Shown here piece by piece: positions 41,903-48,492 of a stretch of DNA of 48,492 bases. The stretch spans positions 1-48,492 of the forward strand of contig JAILEY010000036.1 of the NCBI GenBank assembly GCA_024687165.1. Direction: 5' to 3'. Origin of the DNA: Treponema sp. GTDB taxonomy: Bacteria; Spirochaetota; Spirochaetia; Treponematales; Treponemataceae. Made by a program: the position numbers and the translations under genes. The notes under the pieces were generated by a model. It had not been told where the DNA came from. It saw only the letters and a list, made by a program, of their open reading frames with translations, and ran no database searches. Each line of letters starts with the position of its first letter. Within the stretch, counting starts at the first letter, position 1.

Positions 41903-41922
41903 TTCTGACAATCCTTTTTTTT
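41903..41922. terminator. Right half of the split trp / DAHP synthase terminator
   Basis: TTC duplication, then CTGACAATCC (41905-41914) and eight Ts (41915-41922). Read on the minus strand it is the start of the terminator of the DAHP synthase gene, whose other arm is now 1.4 kb away. Confidence 0.7.
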
Positions 41923-41930
41923 GAAAAAAA

Positions 41931-42962
41931 TTATCTTAGGTCTGCAAGTTCCAGTAAAAGTCGTTCTGTTTTTTCCCATCCAAGACATGGATCTGTAATT
42001 GATTTTCCGTACACTCCCCCGTCTGGTTTCTGGTTGCCGTCCTCGAGGTATGATTCAATCATCAGTCCCTTTACAAGATTTTTAACATCATCACTATGTC
42101 TTGTTGAATGAAGAATTTCTTTTGAAATGCGAATCTGCTGTTCAAATTTTTTGTCTGAGTTTGAATGATTGCAGTCAACGATTACACCAGGATTTTTAAG
42201 ATTTGGTGCAGACTGGTATAATTCACACAGATTGATTAAATCTTCGTAGTGATAGTTTGGCCTTGAGTGTCCGTGAAGGCTGGCAGATCCGCGGAGAATT
42301 GCATGTGTCAGCTCGTTGCCTTTTGTTTCAATTTCCCAGCCTGAGCAGACAAAAGTATGAGGATGCTGTGCTGCAGTAATTGAATTCATCATTACGGAAA
42401 GTTCACCTGACGTTGGGTTTTTCATTCCTACAGGAACATTAAGCCCTGAAGAAACAAGACGGTGAAGCTGATTTTCTACAGAACGGGCACCTACAGCAAC
42501 ATAAGACAAAAGATCAGAAAGATACTGATAGTTTTCCGGGTAAAGCATTTCATCTGCGCTTGAAAATCCGGTCTGTTCAAGAGCATCCATGTGAAGTTTT
42601 CGGATTGCAAGAAGCCCCTTAAGCATATCACTCGGAGCATTTGGATCGGGCTGATGGAACATTCCCTTGTATCCGTCGCCGGTCGTTCTTGGTTTGTTTG
42701 TGTATATGCGTGGACAGATAAGAATTTTGTCTGCAATTTTTTCCTGAACTTTTCTAAGACGTCCGATATATTCAAGTACGGCATCTTCTCTGTCAGCAGA
42801 ACAAGGTCCTATAATCAAAAGAAGACGGTCATCTTCACCTGTAAAAATTTTTTTGATTTCTTCATCGTTTTTTTCTTTCTGTGTCATCATTTTAACTGAA
42901 AGCGGATGAAGCTGTTTTATTTCTGCTGCATCAGGCAGCTTACGTTTAAATGTCATGTTCAT
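41931..42962 (-). CDS. aroF: 3-deoxy-7-phosphoheptulonate (DAHP) synthase, class I
   Basis: 343 residues. First step of the shikimate pathway, joining phosphoenolpyruvate and erythrose-4-phosphate. Motifs: LLLIIGPCSADREDAVLEY, ICPRIYTNKPRTTGDGYKG, VGARSVENQLHRLVSSGLNVPVGMKNPTSG, ILRGSASLHGHSRPNYHYEDL, GVIVDCNHSNS and GVYGKSITDPCLGWE. The start at 42962 has GGAT-type ribosome binding sequence; the longer frame into pheA is rejected. Which aromatic amino acid inhibits it (AroF, G or H type) cannot be read. It is 22 bp downstream of pheA. Confidence 0.94.
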   Translation of the reverse strand: MNMTFKRKLPDAAEIKQLHPLSVKMMTQKEKNDEEIKKIFTGEDDRLLLIIGPCSADREDAVLEYIGRLRKVQEKIADKILICPRIYTNKPRTTGDGYKGMFHQPDPNAPSDMLKGLLAIRKLHMDALEQTGFSSADEMLYPENYQYLSDLLSYVAVGARSVENQLHRLVSSGLNVPVGMKNPTSGELSVMMNSITAAQHPHTFVCSGWEIETKGNELTHAILRGSASLHGHSRPNYHYEDLINLCELYQSAPNLKNPGVIVDCNHSNSDKKFEQQIRISKEILHSTRHSDDVKNLVKGLMIESYLEDGNQKPDGGVYGKSITDPCLGWEKTERLLLELADLR

Positions 42963-42984
42963 TTTTTTATCCTTATTAATTTTT

Positions 42985-44079
42985 TTATTTTGATGTGAAA
43001 AAGCTTCCGAGAATTTTAAGTTTCTGGCAGACAGTTTCAAGTTCAGCAAGCATTTTTTTACCGCTTTCAGATGCAGGACTTCCTTCAACTTCAACGTAAA
43101 AATAATAATTCCAGTTTAAATCTTTCATAGGTCTGCTTCTTAAGCTTACAAGATTGAAACCGTTTTCACCGATTATATTCAGAGGCCTTGTAAGAGATCC
43201 GGCTTCATTTTTTACAGTGAACATAAGTATGAATCTTACATCCTCTGGATTTTTTGATGCGGACGGAATATTTTTTACCGGAGTAAATGCACCGAATCTT
43301 GTTGTATTTGATGTACTTGTATTGATTCTGCTTTCAAGAAGATTTAGATCAAAAATTTTTGCAGTTTCGTCAGAGGCAATTGCAGCTACAGAGGGATCAT
43401 TTAATTCTTTAATGTATTTTGCAGCTGCCGCAGTGTTTGAAAAAGGTTCTGCTTCAAATCCATGCTTTTGAATAAAATCTGCACATTGTTCAAGTGCCTG
43501 AGGATGACTTACAACTTTTTTTATTTTTGAAATATCAGTTCCTTTTATTCCAAGAAGATTCTGAACAACGGCAACATTCAGCACCTGATTTATAAAAAGA
43601 TTTCCATTGAATGAAAGATCCATTACAGGTCCAACTTCACCGGCAAAGCTGTTTTCAAAAGGAAGAACTGCACAGTCACATTCTCCGCTTTCTGCAGATT
43701 TGTATGCGCTTTTAAAATCAGGATAGGAAATTAATTTTGCAGAAGGAAACATTTGTTTTGCAGCGATATGTGCAAATGCCCCCTCTACTCCGCTGTATGC
43801 AACTTTCAATCCGCTCATGCAGAAAGTCTGATAGTCGCAGGAAAGGTTAATTACTTTTCTGATGAAATGCGAATAGTATGATTCAAAGCTTTTATTCTGA
43901 ATGTATGTCTTATTTTTTTCAATTAATTCTTCTTCTCTTTTTGTATCTTTTACAGACAGACCGTTTGCCTTTTTGTATTCCGCAATTACTGTAGCAGCTT
44001 TCATTCTTTCTTCAAAAAGTCTGGCCATTTCCTGGTCTATTTTATTTATGCTGATTCTAGCCTGCTCTAAATCTGTCAT
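42985..44079 (-). CDS. pheA: Bifunctional chorismate mutase / prephenate dehydratase
   Basis: 364 residues in three domains. The AroQ chorismate mutase is ~1-90 (ARISINKIDQEMARLFEERM...VKDTKREEEL). The prephenate dehydratase is ~95-285 (VAYSGVEGAFAHIAAKQMF, PFENSFAGEVGPVMDL, and catalytic NTTRFGAF). The C-terminal ACT domain has AGSLTRPLNIIGENGFNLVSLRSRP, the phenylalanine-sensing region, so feedback inhibition by Phe is likely. GAGG precedes the ATG. With the DAHP synthase downstream it forms a phenylalanine-branch pair. Confidence 0.95.
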   Translation of the reverse strand: MTDLEQARISINKIDQEMARLFEERMKAATVIAEYKKANGLSVKDTKREEELIEKNKTYIQNKSFESYYSHFIRKVINLSCDYQTFCMSGLKVAYSGVEGAFAHIAAKQMFPSAKLISYPDFKSAYKSAESGECDCAVLPFENSFAGEVGPVMDLSFNGNLFINQVLNVAVVQNLLGIKGTDISKIKKVVSHPQALEQCADFIQKHGFEAEPFSNTAAAAKYIKELNDPSVAAIASDETAKIFDLNLLESRINTSTSNTTRFGAFTPVKNIPSASKNPEDVRFILMFTVKNEAGSLTRPLNIIGENGFNLVSLRSRPMKDLNWNYYFYVEVEGSPASESGKKMLAELETVCQKLKILGSFFTSK

Positions 44080-44127
44080 TGTGATCCTCTGATTTTGACA
44101 TAAAAATTTTCGGTTAGTGTATCACAA

Positions 44128-44805
44128 TTATTTCTTTGTGTCATTCAGAGAATTATATGTTCTGTTTAAAATGGAAAGTCTTTTAGTTTCTGCAGCGCGC
44201 AAAAGGCATGAAATTAAGGCTGTAAGTTCTGTCATTAAAATTGAGACAGACTGATGAAGTTTTCTTTTTTTGGGGCATCTGGATTTTACAGCAAGATGAA
44301 CCTGATTCCATTTTTCAAAAACCTGAGGAATAAATGTTATTGCAAGAGAAATTATCAAAGACAGTCTGATTTTTTTTAATGGTGGAATAATTAATGAAAA
44401 TGCGTTTTCAATCTGCTCAAGACAAATTCTTATTTCTAATGATGAGGTTGTTTCAAAAATTATTTCTGCAAAAAAAGAAATTAATGCAAATCTTGAGCAA
44501 TATAATACACCTTCGATCATTCCACATTTGTTAAATGAAAATCCTGATGAGGAAAATTCAATTGATTTAACAACAATGATGAAAACAGAAATATATAGAA
44601 GAAACCTTAAGTTTTTGATTGTATTAAATCTGCATTTTGCAAGAATAAAAGATATTGCGCAAAGTAAAATGCAGACTTTCAGAATGAATTTTTTTTCTGT
44701 AAAAACAAAGCTGCAGAACGTAAACATTAAAATCAGTTTTATAAATGCAGGAAGTTTATGAAAAAAAGAATTTCCGTTTCTATATAAAAAAAGATTTACA
44801 GCCAC
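44128..44805 (-). CDS. bioN: ECF transporter transmembrane subunit (BioN/EcfT)
   Basis: 225 residues with about five helices. The start AVNLFLYRNGNSFFHKLPAFIKLILMF is typical of EcfT, which couples the ATPase to the substrate subunit. The late motif AVKSRCPKKRKL corresponds to the Ala-Arg-Gly coupling helix. I choose a GTG at 44805 because GGAGG lies 7 nt upstream inside the ATPase gene; an upstream GTG at 44847 would add 14 residues without a good site. The 10-bp overlap implies coupling with bioM. Confidence 0.85.
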   Translation of the reverse strand: MAVNLFLYRNGNSFFHKLPAFIKLILMFTFCSFVFTEKKFILKVCILLCAISFILAKCRFNTIKNLRFLLYISVFIIVVKSIEFSSSGFSFNKCGMIEGVLYCSRFALISFFAEIIFETTSSLEIRICLEQIENAFSLIIPPLKKIRLSLIISLAITFIPQVFEKWNQVHLAVKSRCPKKRKLHQSVSILMTELTALISCLLRAAETKRLSILNRTYNSLNDTKK

Positions 44806-45509
44806 AAAAGTTCCTCCAGCTTTCTGCGGGGATTTCTTATGCTCCACTGCTCAAGATTTTCTTTTAATGCATTCTCTGCAGTATCATCAAATCTGATTTG
44901 ACCTTTATCAAGAACAATGAATCGGTCTGCAAGTGCAAGGCATTTTTCAATTTCATGAGTCAGAAGAATTACTGTCTTTTTTTCTTTTTTTAATTTTAAA
45001 AGAATTTCACACACACTTTTTATGCCAGGATAATCAAGGTTTGCAAAAGGTTCGTCAAAAATTATCAGTGAGCGGTTCATTGCAAGAATCCCTGCGAGAG
45101 AAAGCCGTCTTTTTTCTCCGCCACTCATTACACGTGTCATTGAATTTTTTTTGTGAAGAAGTCCAGTTTCACTCAGCGCATTTTCAACACAATCCTTCAG
45201 CTGCTGTTTTTTCATTCCAGAATTTCTTGCTCCAAAAGAAACATCCTCAAAAACAGTTTCACCAAGAATCTGACTGTCTGCATCCTGAAAGACAAGACCT
45301 GCAGCTGCATTTTTCAAAATGATTTTTCCATCACTTGGTTTATCCAGCTGTGCAATTAGTGTCATCAGAACGCTTTTCCCGGAGCCGTTGCTTCCTGCAA
45401 TAATCAGAAATTCTCCTTCATTGACTTTGAAAGAAACATCTTTAAGTGCCAGAGTTCCATCTGGAAATTTTTTTGAAACTTTTTCAACTGTTAAGATTGT
45501 GCTGTTCAT
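44796..45509 (-). CDS. bioM: Biotin ECF transporter ATP-binding subunit (BioM)
   Basis: 237 residues. Walker A GSNGSGKS near residue 40, Q-loop GLVFQDADSQIL, signature MSGGEKRR, Walker B SLIIFDEPFANLD, and H-loop LLTHEIEKC. The ECF-type Q-loop (FQDxDxQ) distinguishes it from ordinary ABC ATPases. It lies between bioY and bioN and powers biotin uptake. Confidence 0.94.
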   Translation of the reverse strand: MNSTILTVEKVSKKFPDGTLALKDVSFKVNEGEFLIIAGSNGSGKSVLMTLIAQLDKPSDGKIILKNAAAGLVFQDADSQILGETVFEDVSFGARNSGMKKQQLKDCVENALSETGLLHKKNSMTRVMSGGEKRRLSLAGILAMNRSLIIFDEPFANLDYPGIKSVCEILLKLKKEKKTVILLTHEIEKCLALADRFIVLDKGQIRFDDTAENALKENLEQWSIRNPRRKLEELLWL

Positions 45510-45516
45510 TATATTC

Positions 45517-46089
45517 TCATGCTTCGTAAAGATAATTTTTAATTACCGGGCGAAGATTTTTTGTGAGTATAACATTTATTGCTGTTTTAATCAGGTGGCA
45601 GGGAATAAAAGGAATAACACAGGCGGCCATTGCTTTTCCAATTCCACAGTTTGCAATTCGCATGAATTCAATTGTTCCGCAGGTAAAAAGAACTGTTGAT
45701 CCAAGAAGGCTTGCAGAAATAATTATAAGCCACTGTTTAAGAGCTTTATGGTTCTTTGATGGATTTAAAAAAAGATAAAGTACAAGTCCTGCCGTTACTG
45801 CACCAAGAAGATAGCCGATAAGAAATCCTCCTGTATATCCTTTTGTAATTACATGAAGCCCTGAGCTCCCTGAAAAAACAGGAAGTCCCATTATTCCTAA
45901 AAGAAGAAAAACAGCAACTGCAGCCCCTCCGTATACCGGCCCCAGAAGTAATCCGCTTAATAAAGCAAGGGCATCCTGCAATACAATCGGAACAAGTCCA
46001 GGCAGAGGAATTCTAAAAAAATATGCAACGCTGATCAGTGCTGCAAACAATGCTGTAAAAACAGCTCCGGCATTTTTTTTTGTTTTCAT
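45517..46089 (-). CDS. bioY: Biotin transporter substrate-binding subunit (BioY)
   Basis: 190 residues with six predicted helices. Motifs typical of BioY are RIPLPGLVPIVLQDALALLSGLLLGPVYGG and LPVFSGSSGLHVITKGYTGGFLIGYLLGA. It binds biotin with high affinity in the membrane. It lies 15 bp after birA and 7 bp before bioM in one direction. Confidence 0.95.
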   Translation of the reverse strand: MKTKKNAGAVFTALFAALISVAYFFRIPLPGLVPIVLQDALALLSGLLLGPVYGGAAVAVFLLLGIMGLPVFSGSSGLHVITKGYTGGFLIGYLLGAVTAGLVLYLFLNPSKNHKALKQWLIIISASLLGSTVLFTCGTIEFMRIANCGIGKAMAACVIPFIPCHLIKTAINVILTKNLRPVIKNYLYEA

Positions 46090-46104
46090 AAAAGATCTCC
46101 ATTT

Positions 46105-47040
46105 TTATTTTTTTATTCTGTCAATTCCGGGAATAAGAGTTATAAAATCTCCGTCATGATTTTTTAAAACTGCAAATCCCAGAGAATTGATTGAATCAAA
46201 TTCATAATTTATGCTGCTTCCTTTAGGAACAACATTTCTGTATTTATCAAAATTCAAGCTGTTCCATTTTGCGCATAATTCTTCATCTTTTTTTTCAGCG
46301 CTCTTACATTCACTTTCAAATCTGTCTGTAAAAACTGAAAGAATTTTTTTTCTCGTAATTTCTTTTCCTGCAATATCGGTTTTTGAGATGTCAGGTTTCT
46401 CGCAGAGATTTACACCGATTCCTATGTTGATCCAGTTTGTAATGCTTCCTGTAGAACTTACATCATCCAGTATGCCTGCAACTTTTCCTTTTTCAGTCCA
46501 GATATCGTTTGGCCATCTTACAAAAAAATCTTTATCAGAAATTGATGACAAAGATTCTGCAAGTGCAATCTGTGCGGCCATTACAATCCTGTGGCAGTAA
46601 GAAACAGAAATCTTTGGTCGAGTAATAAAAGTACATGCAAGACTTCCTTTTGTAGTATCCCATTTGTGGCCTGTGTGACCTTTCCCTTCTGTCTGAAAAT
46701 CCGCAGTAATTATTTTGATTTTAGAATCTGAATCAGAAGTTTCTGCAATTTTTTTTGCTTCGTTCATAGTGGAATCAACTGTTTCAAAATGAAAAAAAGA
46801 ATTTTCCTGTTTCCCGAATTCCCAGGGGAAAATACTGTCTGAAAGATCTTTTATTAGTTTGTAGCCTGAATGAGTGCTTTCAATTTCATAGCCGGAATTT
46901 TCAAGTGACTGAATTGATTTCCAGATGTTGACTCGGCTTGTTCCTGTAGCAAGTGCAATTTCCTGGCCGCTTACCGGTTCATTAGAATTTCTGAGGATTT
47001 CAAGAATCTTATTTTTAGTTGAAAGTGTTTTGTTAACCAT
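46105..47040 (-). CDS. birA: Bifunctional biotin operon repressor / biotin-protein ligase
   Basis: 311 residues. An N-terminal winged HTH (PVSGQEIALATGTSRVNIWKSIQSLENSGYEIE) is followed by the ligase domain: DSTMNEAKKIAE, biotin/ATP loop QTEGKGHTGHKWDTTKGSLACTF, RWPNDIWTEKGKVAGILDD, and IGIGVNL. The loop GKGHTGH differs from the usual GRGRRGR. It attaches biotin to carboxylases and represses biotin uptake genes. A BirA-type operator covers its own start codon. The start has no Shine-Dalgarno and a leader of about 0-4 nt. Confidence 0.94.
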   Translation of the reverse strand: MVNKTLSTKNKILEILRNSNEPVSGQEIALATGTSRVNIWKSIQSLENSGYEIESTHSGYKLIKDLSDSIFPWEFGKQENSFFHFETVDSTMNEAKKIAETSDSDSKIKIITADFQTEGKGHTGHKWDTTKGSLACTFITRPKISVSYCHRIVMAAQIALAESLSSISDKDFFVRWPNDIWTEKGKVAGILDDVSSTGSITNWINIGIGVNLCEKPDISKTDIAGKEITRKKILSVFTDRFESECKSAEKKDEELCAKWNSLNFDKYRNVVPKGSSINYEFDSINSLGFAVLKNHDGDFITLIPGIDRIKK

Positions 47041-47061
47041 TACGAATATTAAGTTAACGAA
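47029..47061. promoter_or_regulatory. BirA operator
   Basis: TTTGTTAAC (47029-47037), 15 bp, GTTAACGAA (47053-47061): arms match in 8 of 9 positions and fit the known TTGTTAAC-N14/15-GTTAACAA pattern. It spans the birA start codon and the -10 region, implying autorepression of birA-bioYMN. Confidence 0.8.
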
Positions 47062-47079
47062 TTTATTTTAATCGGTCAA
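47051..47079 (-). promoter_or_regulatory. birA-bioYMN promoter
   Basis: On the minus strand TTGACC (47074-47079), 17 bp, TAACTT (47051-47056). The -10 overlaps the BirA operator. Confidence 0.55.
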
Positions 47080-47118
47080 TACTTTCTGGAAATCACTTAT
47101 AAACTTTTGCTAACTTAT

Positions 47119-47147
47119 TTGATTTCAACTTAATTTTATGATAGATT
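47119..47147 (+). promoter_or_regulatory. Promoter of the aldolase-like gene
   Basis: TTGATT (47119-47124), 17 bp, TAGATT (47142-47147); the leader of about 31 nt contains AGAGGTAA before the ATG at 47185. Confidence 0.55.
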
Positions 47148-47184
47148 AGGATATCAAATTAATACAAATCTCAGAGGTAATGTT

Positions 47185-48156
47185 ATGAAAGAAGTAAAAG
47201 GTCTTATGGATTTTAGACCAGGAATTAAAGTTGTTGATGCTACATTAAGAGACGGTGGTCTTGTAAATGATTTTTATTTTACTGATGAATTTGTAAAAGC
47301 TCTTTATCAGACAAATGTTAAAGCCGGTGTTGATTATATGGAATTCGGTTACAAGGCAGATAAAGAACAGTTTGATAAAAATAAATTTGGAAAATGGAAG
47401 TTCTGCAATGATGATGATATTTTCAATGTTGTCGGAGAAAATGAAAATGGTCCAAAGGTAGCAGTAATGGCTGATGTTGGACGCTGTAATTACAAAGAAG
47501 ATATTCACGAAAAATCAGAAAGTCCGGTTGATCTCATACGGGTTGCAACATACCTCAATACAATTCCTTCTGCAATCGATATGATTGAAGATTCAAAAAA
47601 GAAAGGTTATGAAGTAAGCTGCAACATCATGGCAATTTCAACAAGTCAGGAAAGCGATGTAAAAGTTGCTCTCGACCTTCTTGGAGAATCTCCTGTTGAT
47701 GTTATTTATATTGTAGACAGTTACGGTTCGATTTATCCTGAACAGATGGCACGTATTGCAGATGTATATTGTGAAGCTGGTGCAAAATACGGAAAGAAAA
47801 TTGGAATCCACGCACACAATAATCTTCAGCTTGCGTTTGCAAATACAATTGAATGTTGTGGTGATGGAGTTGATTATCTTGATGCAACTTATGGTGAAAT
47901 GGGACGAGGGGCCGGAAACTGTGCAATGGAACTTTTACTTGGTTTCCTTAAAAATCCTAAGTACTCACTCCACCCTGTTATTCAGTTCCTTGACGAACAT
48001 GTTAAAGGACTTAAAAAGGAAAGCACCTGGGGATATGATCTTCAGTACATGCTTACAGGACAGTTGAATCAGCATCCTCGCAGTGCAATTGCATTTACAA
48101 AAGATAAGAGAAGCGACTACTACGAATTTTACAAACAGATTCGTGCAGATGAATAG
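47185..48156 (+). CDS. DRE-TIM metallolyase (HMGL-like aldolase) family protein
   Basis: 323 residues with a TIM-barrel of the HMG-CoA lyase/isopropylmalate synthase superfamily. Metal site motifs: VDATLRDGG near residue 18 (DxTLRDG) and GIHAHNN (HxH) near residue 209; GEMGRGAGN is the usual glycine motif. It resembles the 4-hydroxy-2-oxovalerate aldolase-like group. The substrate is unknown; proteins of this type are found in polysaccharide and anaerobe gene clusters. It stands alone here between the divergent biotin operon and carB. Confidence 0.82.
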   Translation: MKEVKGLMDFRPGIKVVDATLRDGGLVNDFYFTDEFVKALYQTNVKAGVDYMEFGYKADKEQFDKNKFGKWKFCNDDDIFNVVGENENGPKVAVMADVGRCNYKEDIHEKSESPVDLIRVATYLNTIPSAIDMIEDSKKKGYEVSCNIMAISTSQESDVKVALDLLGESPVDVIYIVDSYGSIYPEQMARIADVYCEAGAKYGKKIGIHAHNNLQLAFANTIECCGDGVDYLDATYGEMGRGAGNCAMELLLGFLKNPKYSLHPVIQFLDEHVKGLKKESTWGYDLQYMLTGQLNQHPRSAIAFTKDKRSDYYEFYKQIRADE

Positions 48157-48185
48157 AATTTTTTCATACTTTGTAAAGAATCTGC

Positions 48186-48214
48186 TTGAACAAAAAAATG
48201 TATCTGTGTATAAT
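48186..48214 (+). promoter_or_regulatory. Promoter of a short transcription unit
   Basis: TTGAAC (48186-48191), exactly 17 bp, TATAAT (48209-48214), giving a start near 48221-48223. Confidence 0.7.
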
Positions 48215-48225
48215 GCTCTTTCAGT

Positions 48226-48294
48226 ATGAATCACAGAAACTTGGAAAAACAGCTTCTAATTATTACTGAAAAATTCGCATTTTGTATATTTTAA
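48226..48294 (+). CDS. Possible 22-residue leader peptide or small protein
   Basis: An ATG 11 nt after a strong TATAAT opens a 22-codon frame ending TAA at 48292-48294, exactly where the stem of the following terminator begins. The peptide is MNHRNLEKQLLIITEKFAFCIF. It has no run of a regulatory amino acid and no Shine-Dalgarno. It could be a leader peptide of an attenuator for carB, a small membrane peptide, or chance within a small RNA. Confidence 0.35.
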   Translation: MNHRNLEKQLLIITEKFAFCIF

Positions 48295-48331
48295 ACTGAA
48301 TTCGTTATTTTGACGGATTCAGTTTTTTTTT
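48293..48331 (+). terminator. Terminator of the short unit upstream of carB
   Basis: AAACTGAAT (48293-48301) and ATTCAGTTT (48317-48325) with nine Ts (48323-48331). Together with the promoter at 48186-48214 it defines a transcript of about 110 nt. Confidence 0.75.
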
Positions 48332-48355
48332 GTTTCATCGAAACATGTATATAAT
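48331..48355 (+). promoter_or_regulatory. Inverted repeat and -10 upstream of carB
   Basis: Perfect palindrome TGTTTC-ATC-GAAACA (48331-48345) followed by TATAAT (48350-48355). There is no good -35; the palindrome occupies that region and could be an operator. Confidence 0.45.
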
Positions 48356-48374
48356 TTTTTTTAGGGGTATAAAT

Positions 48375-48492
48375 ATGGCAAAGAGAAAAGACATTGATAA
48401 GGTTCTTATTATTGGTTCGGGCCCGATTGTTATTGGTCAGGCTTGTGAGTTCGACTATTCGGGAACTCAGGCTTGTAAGGCTTTGCGCGAAC
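48375..48492 (+). CDS. carB: Carbamoyl-phosphate synthase large subunit (partial)
   Basis: The 39 codons in the window read [21 protein letters not shown] then [17 protein letters not shown], the canonical CarB N-terminus with the ATP-grasp preceding motif. The gene continues beyond the edge. AGGGG lies ahead of the ATG. CarB makes carbamoyl phosphate for arginine and pyrimidines. Confidence 0.95.
   Translation, partial: MAKRKDIDKVLIIGSGPIVIGQACEFDYSGTQACKALRE

Noticed and set aside
40434-41930. The IS as a composite transposon carrying trp or aro genes
   Set aside because: There is one IS copy with its own target duplication; flanking genes are normal chromosomal neighbours.
42963-43094. 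N-terminal extension of DAHP synthase into pheA
   Set aside because: The extra residues are basic and unlike the family, and a ribosome binding sequence precedes the ATG at 42962.
1-48492. CRISPR arrays, tRNA or rRNA genes, prophage
   Set aside because: No regularly spaced repeats, cloverleaf-like sequences, rRNA motifs or phage structural genes were noticed on reading both strands.

Overview
The window is AT-rich bacterial DNA (roughly one third G+C by eye) and reads as a chromosomal segment of a spirochaete of the Treponema type. This is inferred from gene content and protein style: a treponeme-like RNase Z, a P-loop/Asp23 fusion, an Rnf-type operon with an unknown membrane partner, a PcnB-type nucleotidyltransferase, and trp genes fused as trpGD and trpCF. 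No rRNA or tRNA gene, CRISPR array or prophage was seen. The only mobile DNA is one complete IS3-family element.

Layout. 1-3225 (minus): rnz, an ABC ATPase and a GldF/GldG-like membrane protein cut by the window edge. 3346-4305 (plus): rfbD, converging on glmS (4403-6253, minus). 6323-7759: an exported DUF3943-like protein. 7826-14916 (minus): a TetR-type regulator carrying two HTH domains, then tolC, a periplasmic adaptor, an RND pump and a small PII-like protein, with one promoter and a palindromic operator at 14940-14995. 15180-18574 (plus): metG and a FemAB-type peptidoglycan transferase. 18577-27166 (minus): a tightly coupled operon of a DUF212 PAP2-like gene, an unknown eight-helix membrane protein, rnfC-D-G-E-A-B and a GH57-like protein. 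27213-31588 (plus): RluA-type pseudouridine synthase, P-loop/Asp23 fusion, PcnB-type polymerase and an Na+ symporter, almost all preceded by -10 boxes that put transcription starts on or next to the start codon.

31748-40433 (plus): tryptophan biosynthesis trpE - EAL phosphodiesterase - trpGD - trpCF - trpB - trpA. trpE and trpGD are each preceded by an identical 47-bp promoter/operator block. 40471-41902: an IS3-family insertion that landed in the loop of the bidirectional terminator between trpA and the DAHP synthase gene. 41931-44079 (minus): pheA and DAHP synthase. 44128-47040 (minus): birA and the biotin ECF transporter bioY-bioM-bioN, with a BirA-type operator over the birA start. 47185-48156 (plus): a DRE-TIM aldolase-like enzyme. 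48186-48331: a short transcription unit with a 22-codon ORF. 48375 onward: the start of carB.

How the genes work together: the 31.7-44.1 kb stretch holds the entry step of the shikimate pathway (DAHP synthase), the tryptophan branch and the phenylalanine branch. The biotin block is a self-contained uptake and sensing unit. The most unusual locus is the Rnf-type operon: its Fe-S motifs in RnfC and part of RnfB remain, but the usual NADH/FMN glycine motif, both flavinylation motifs, most intramembrane Fe-S cysteines and the N-terminal RnfB cluster cannot be found. All functions are inferred from reading the sequence; no database search was run.
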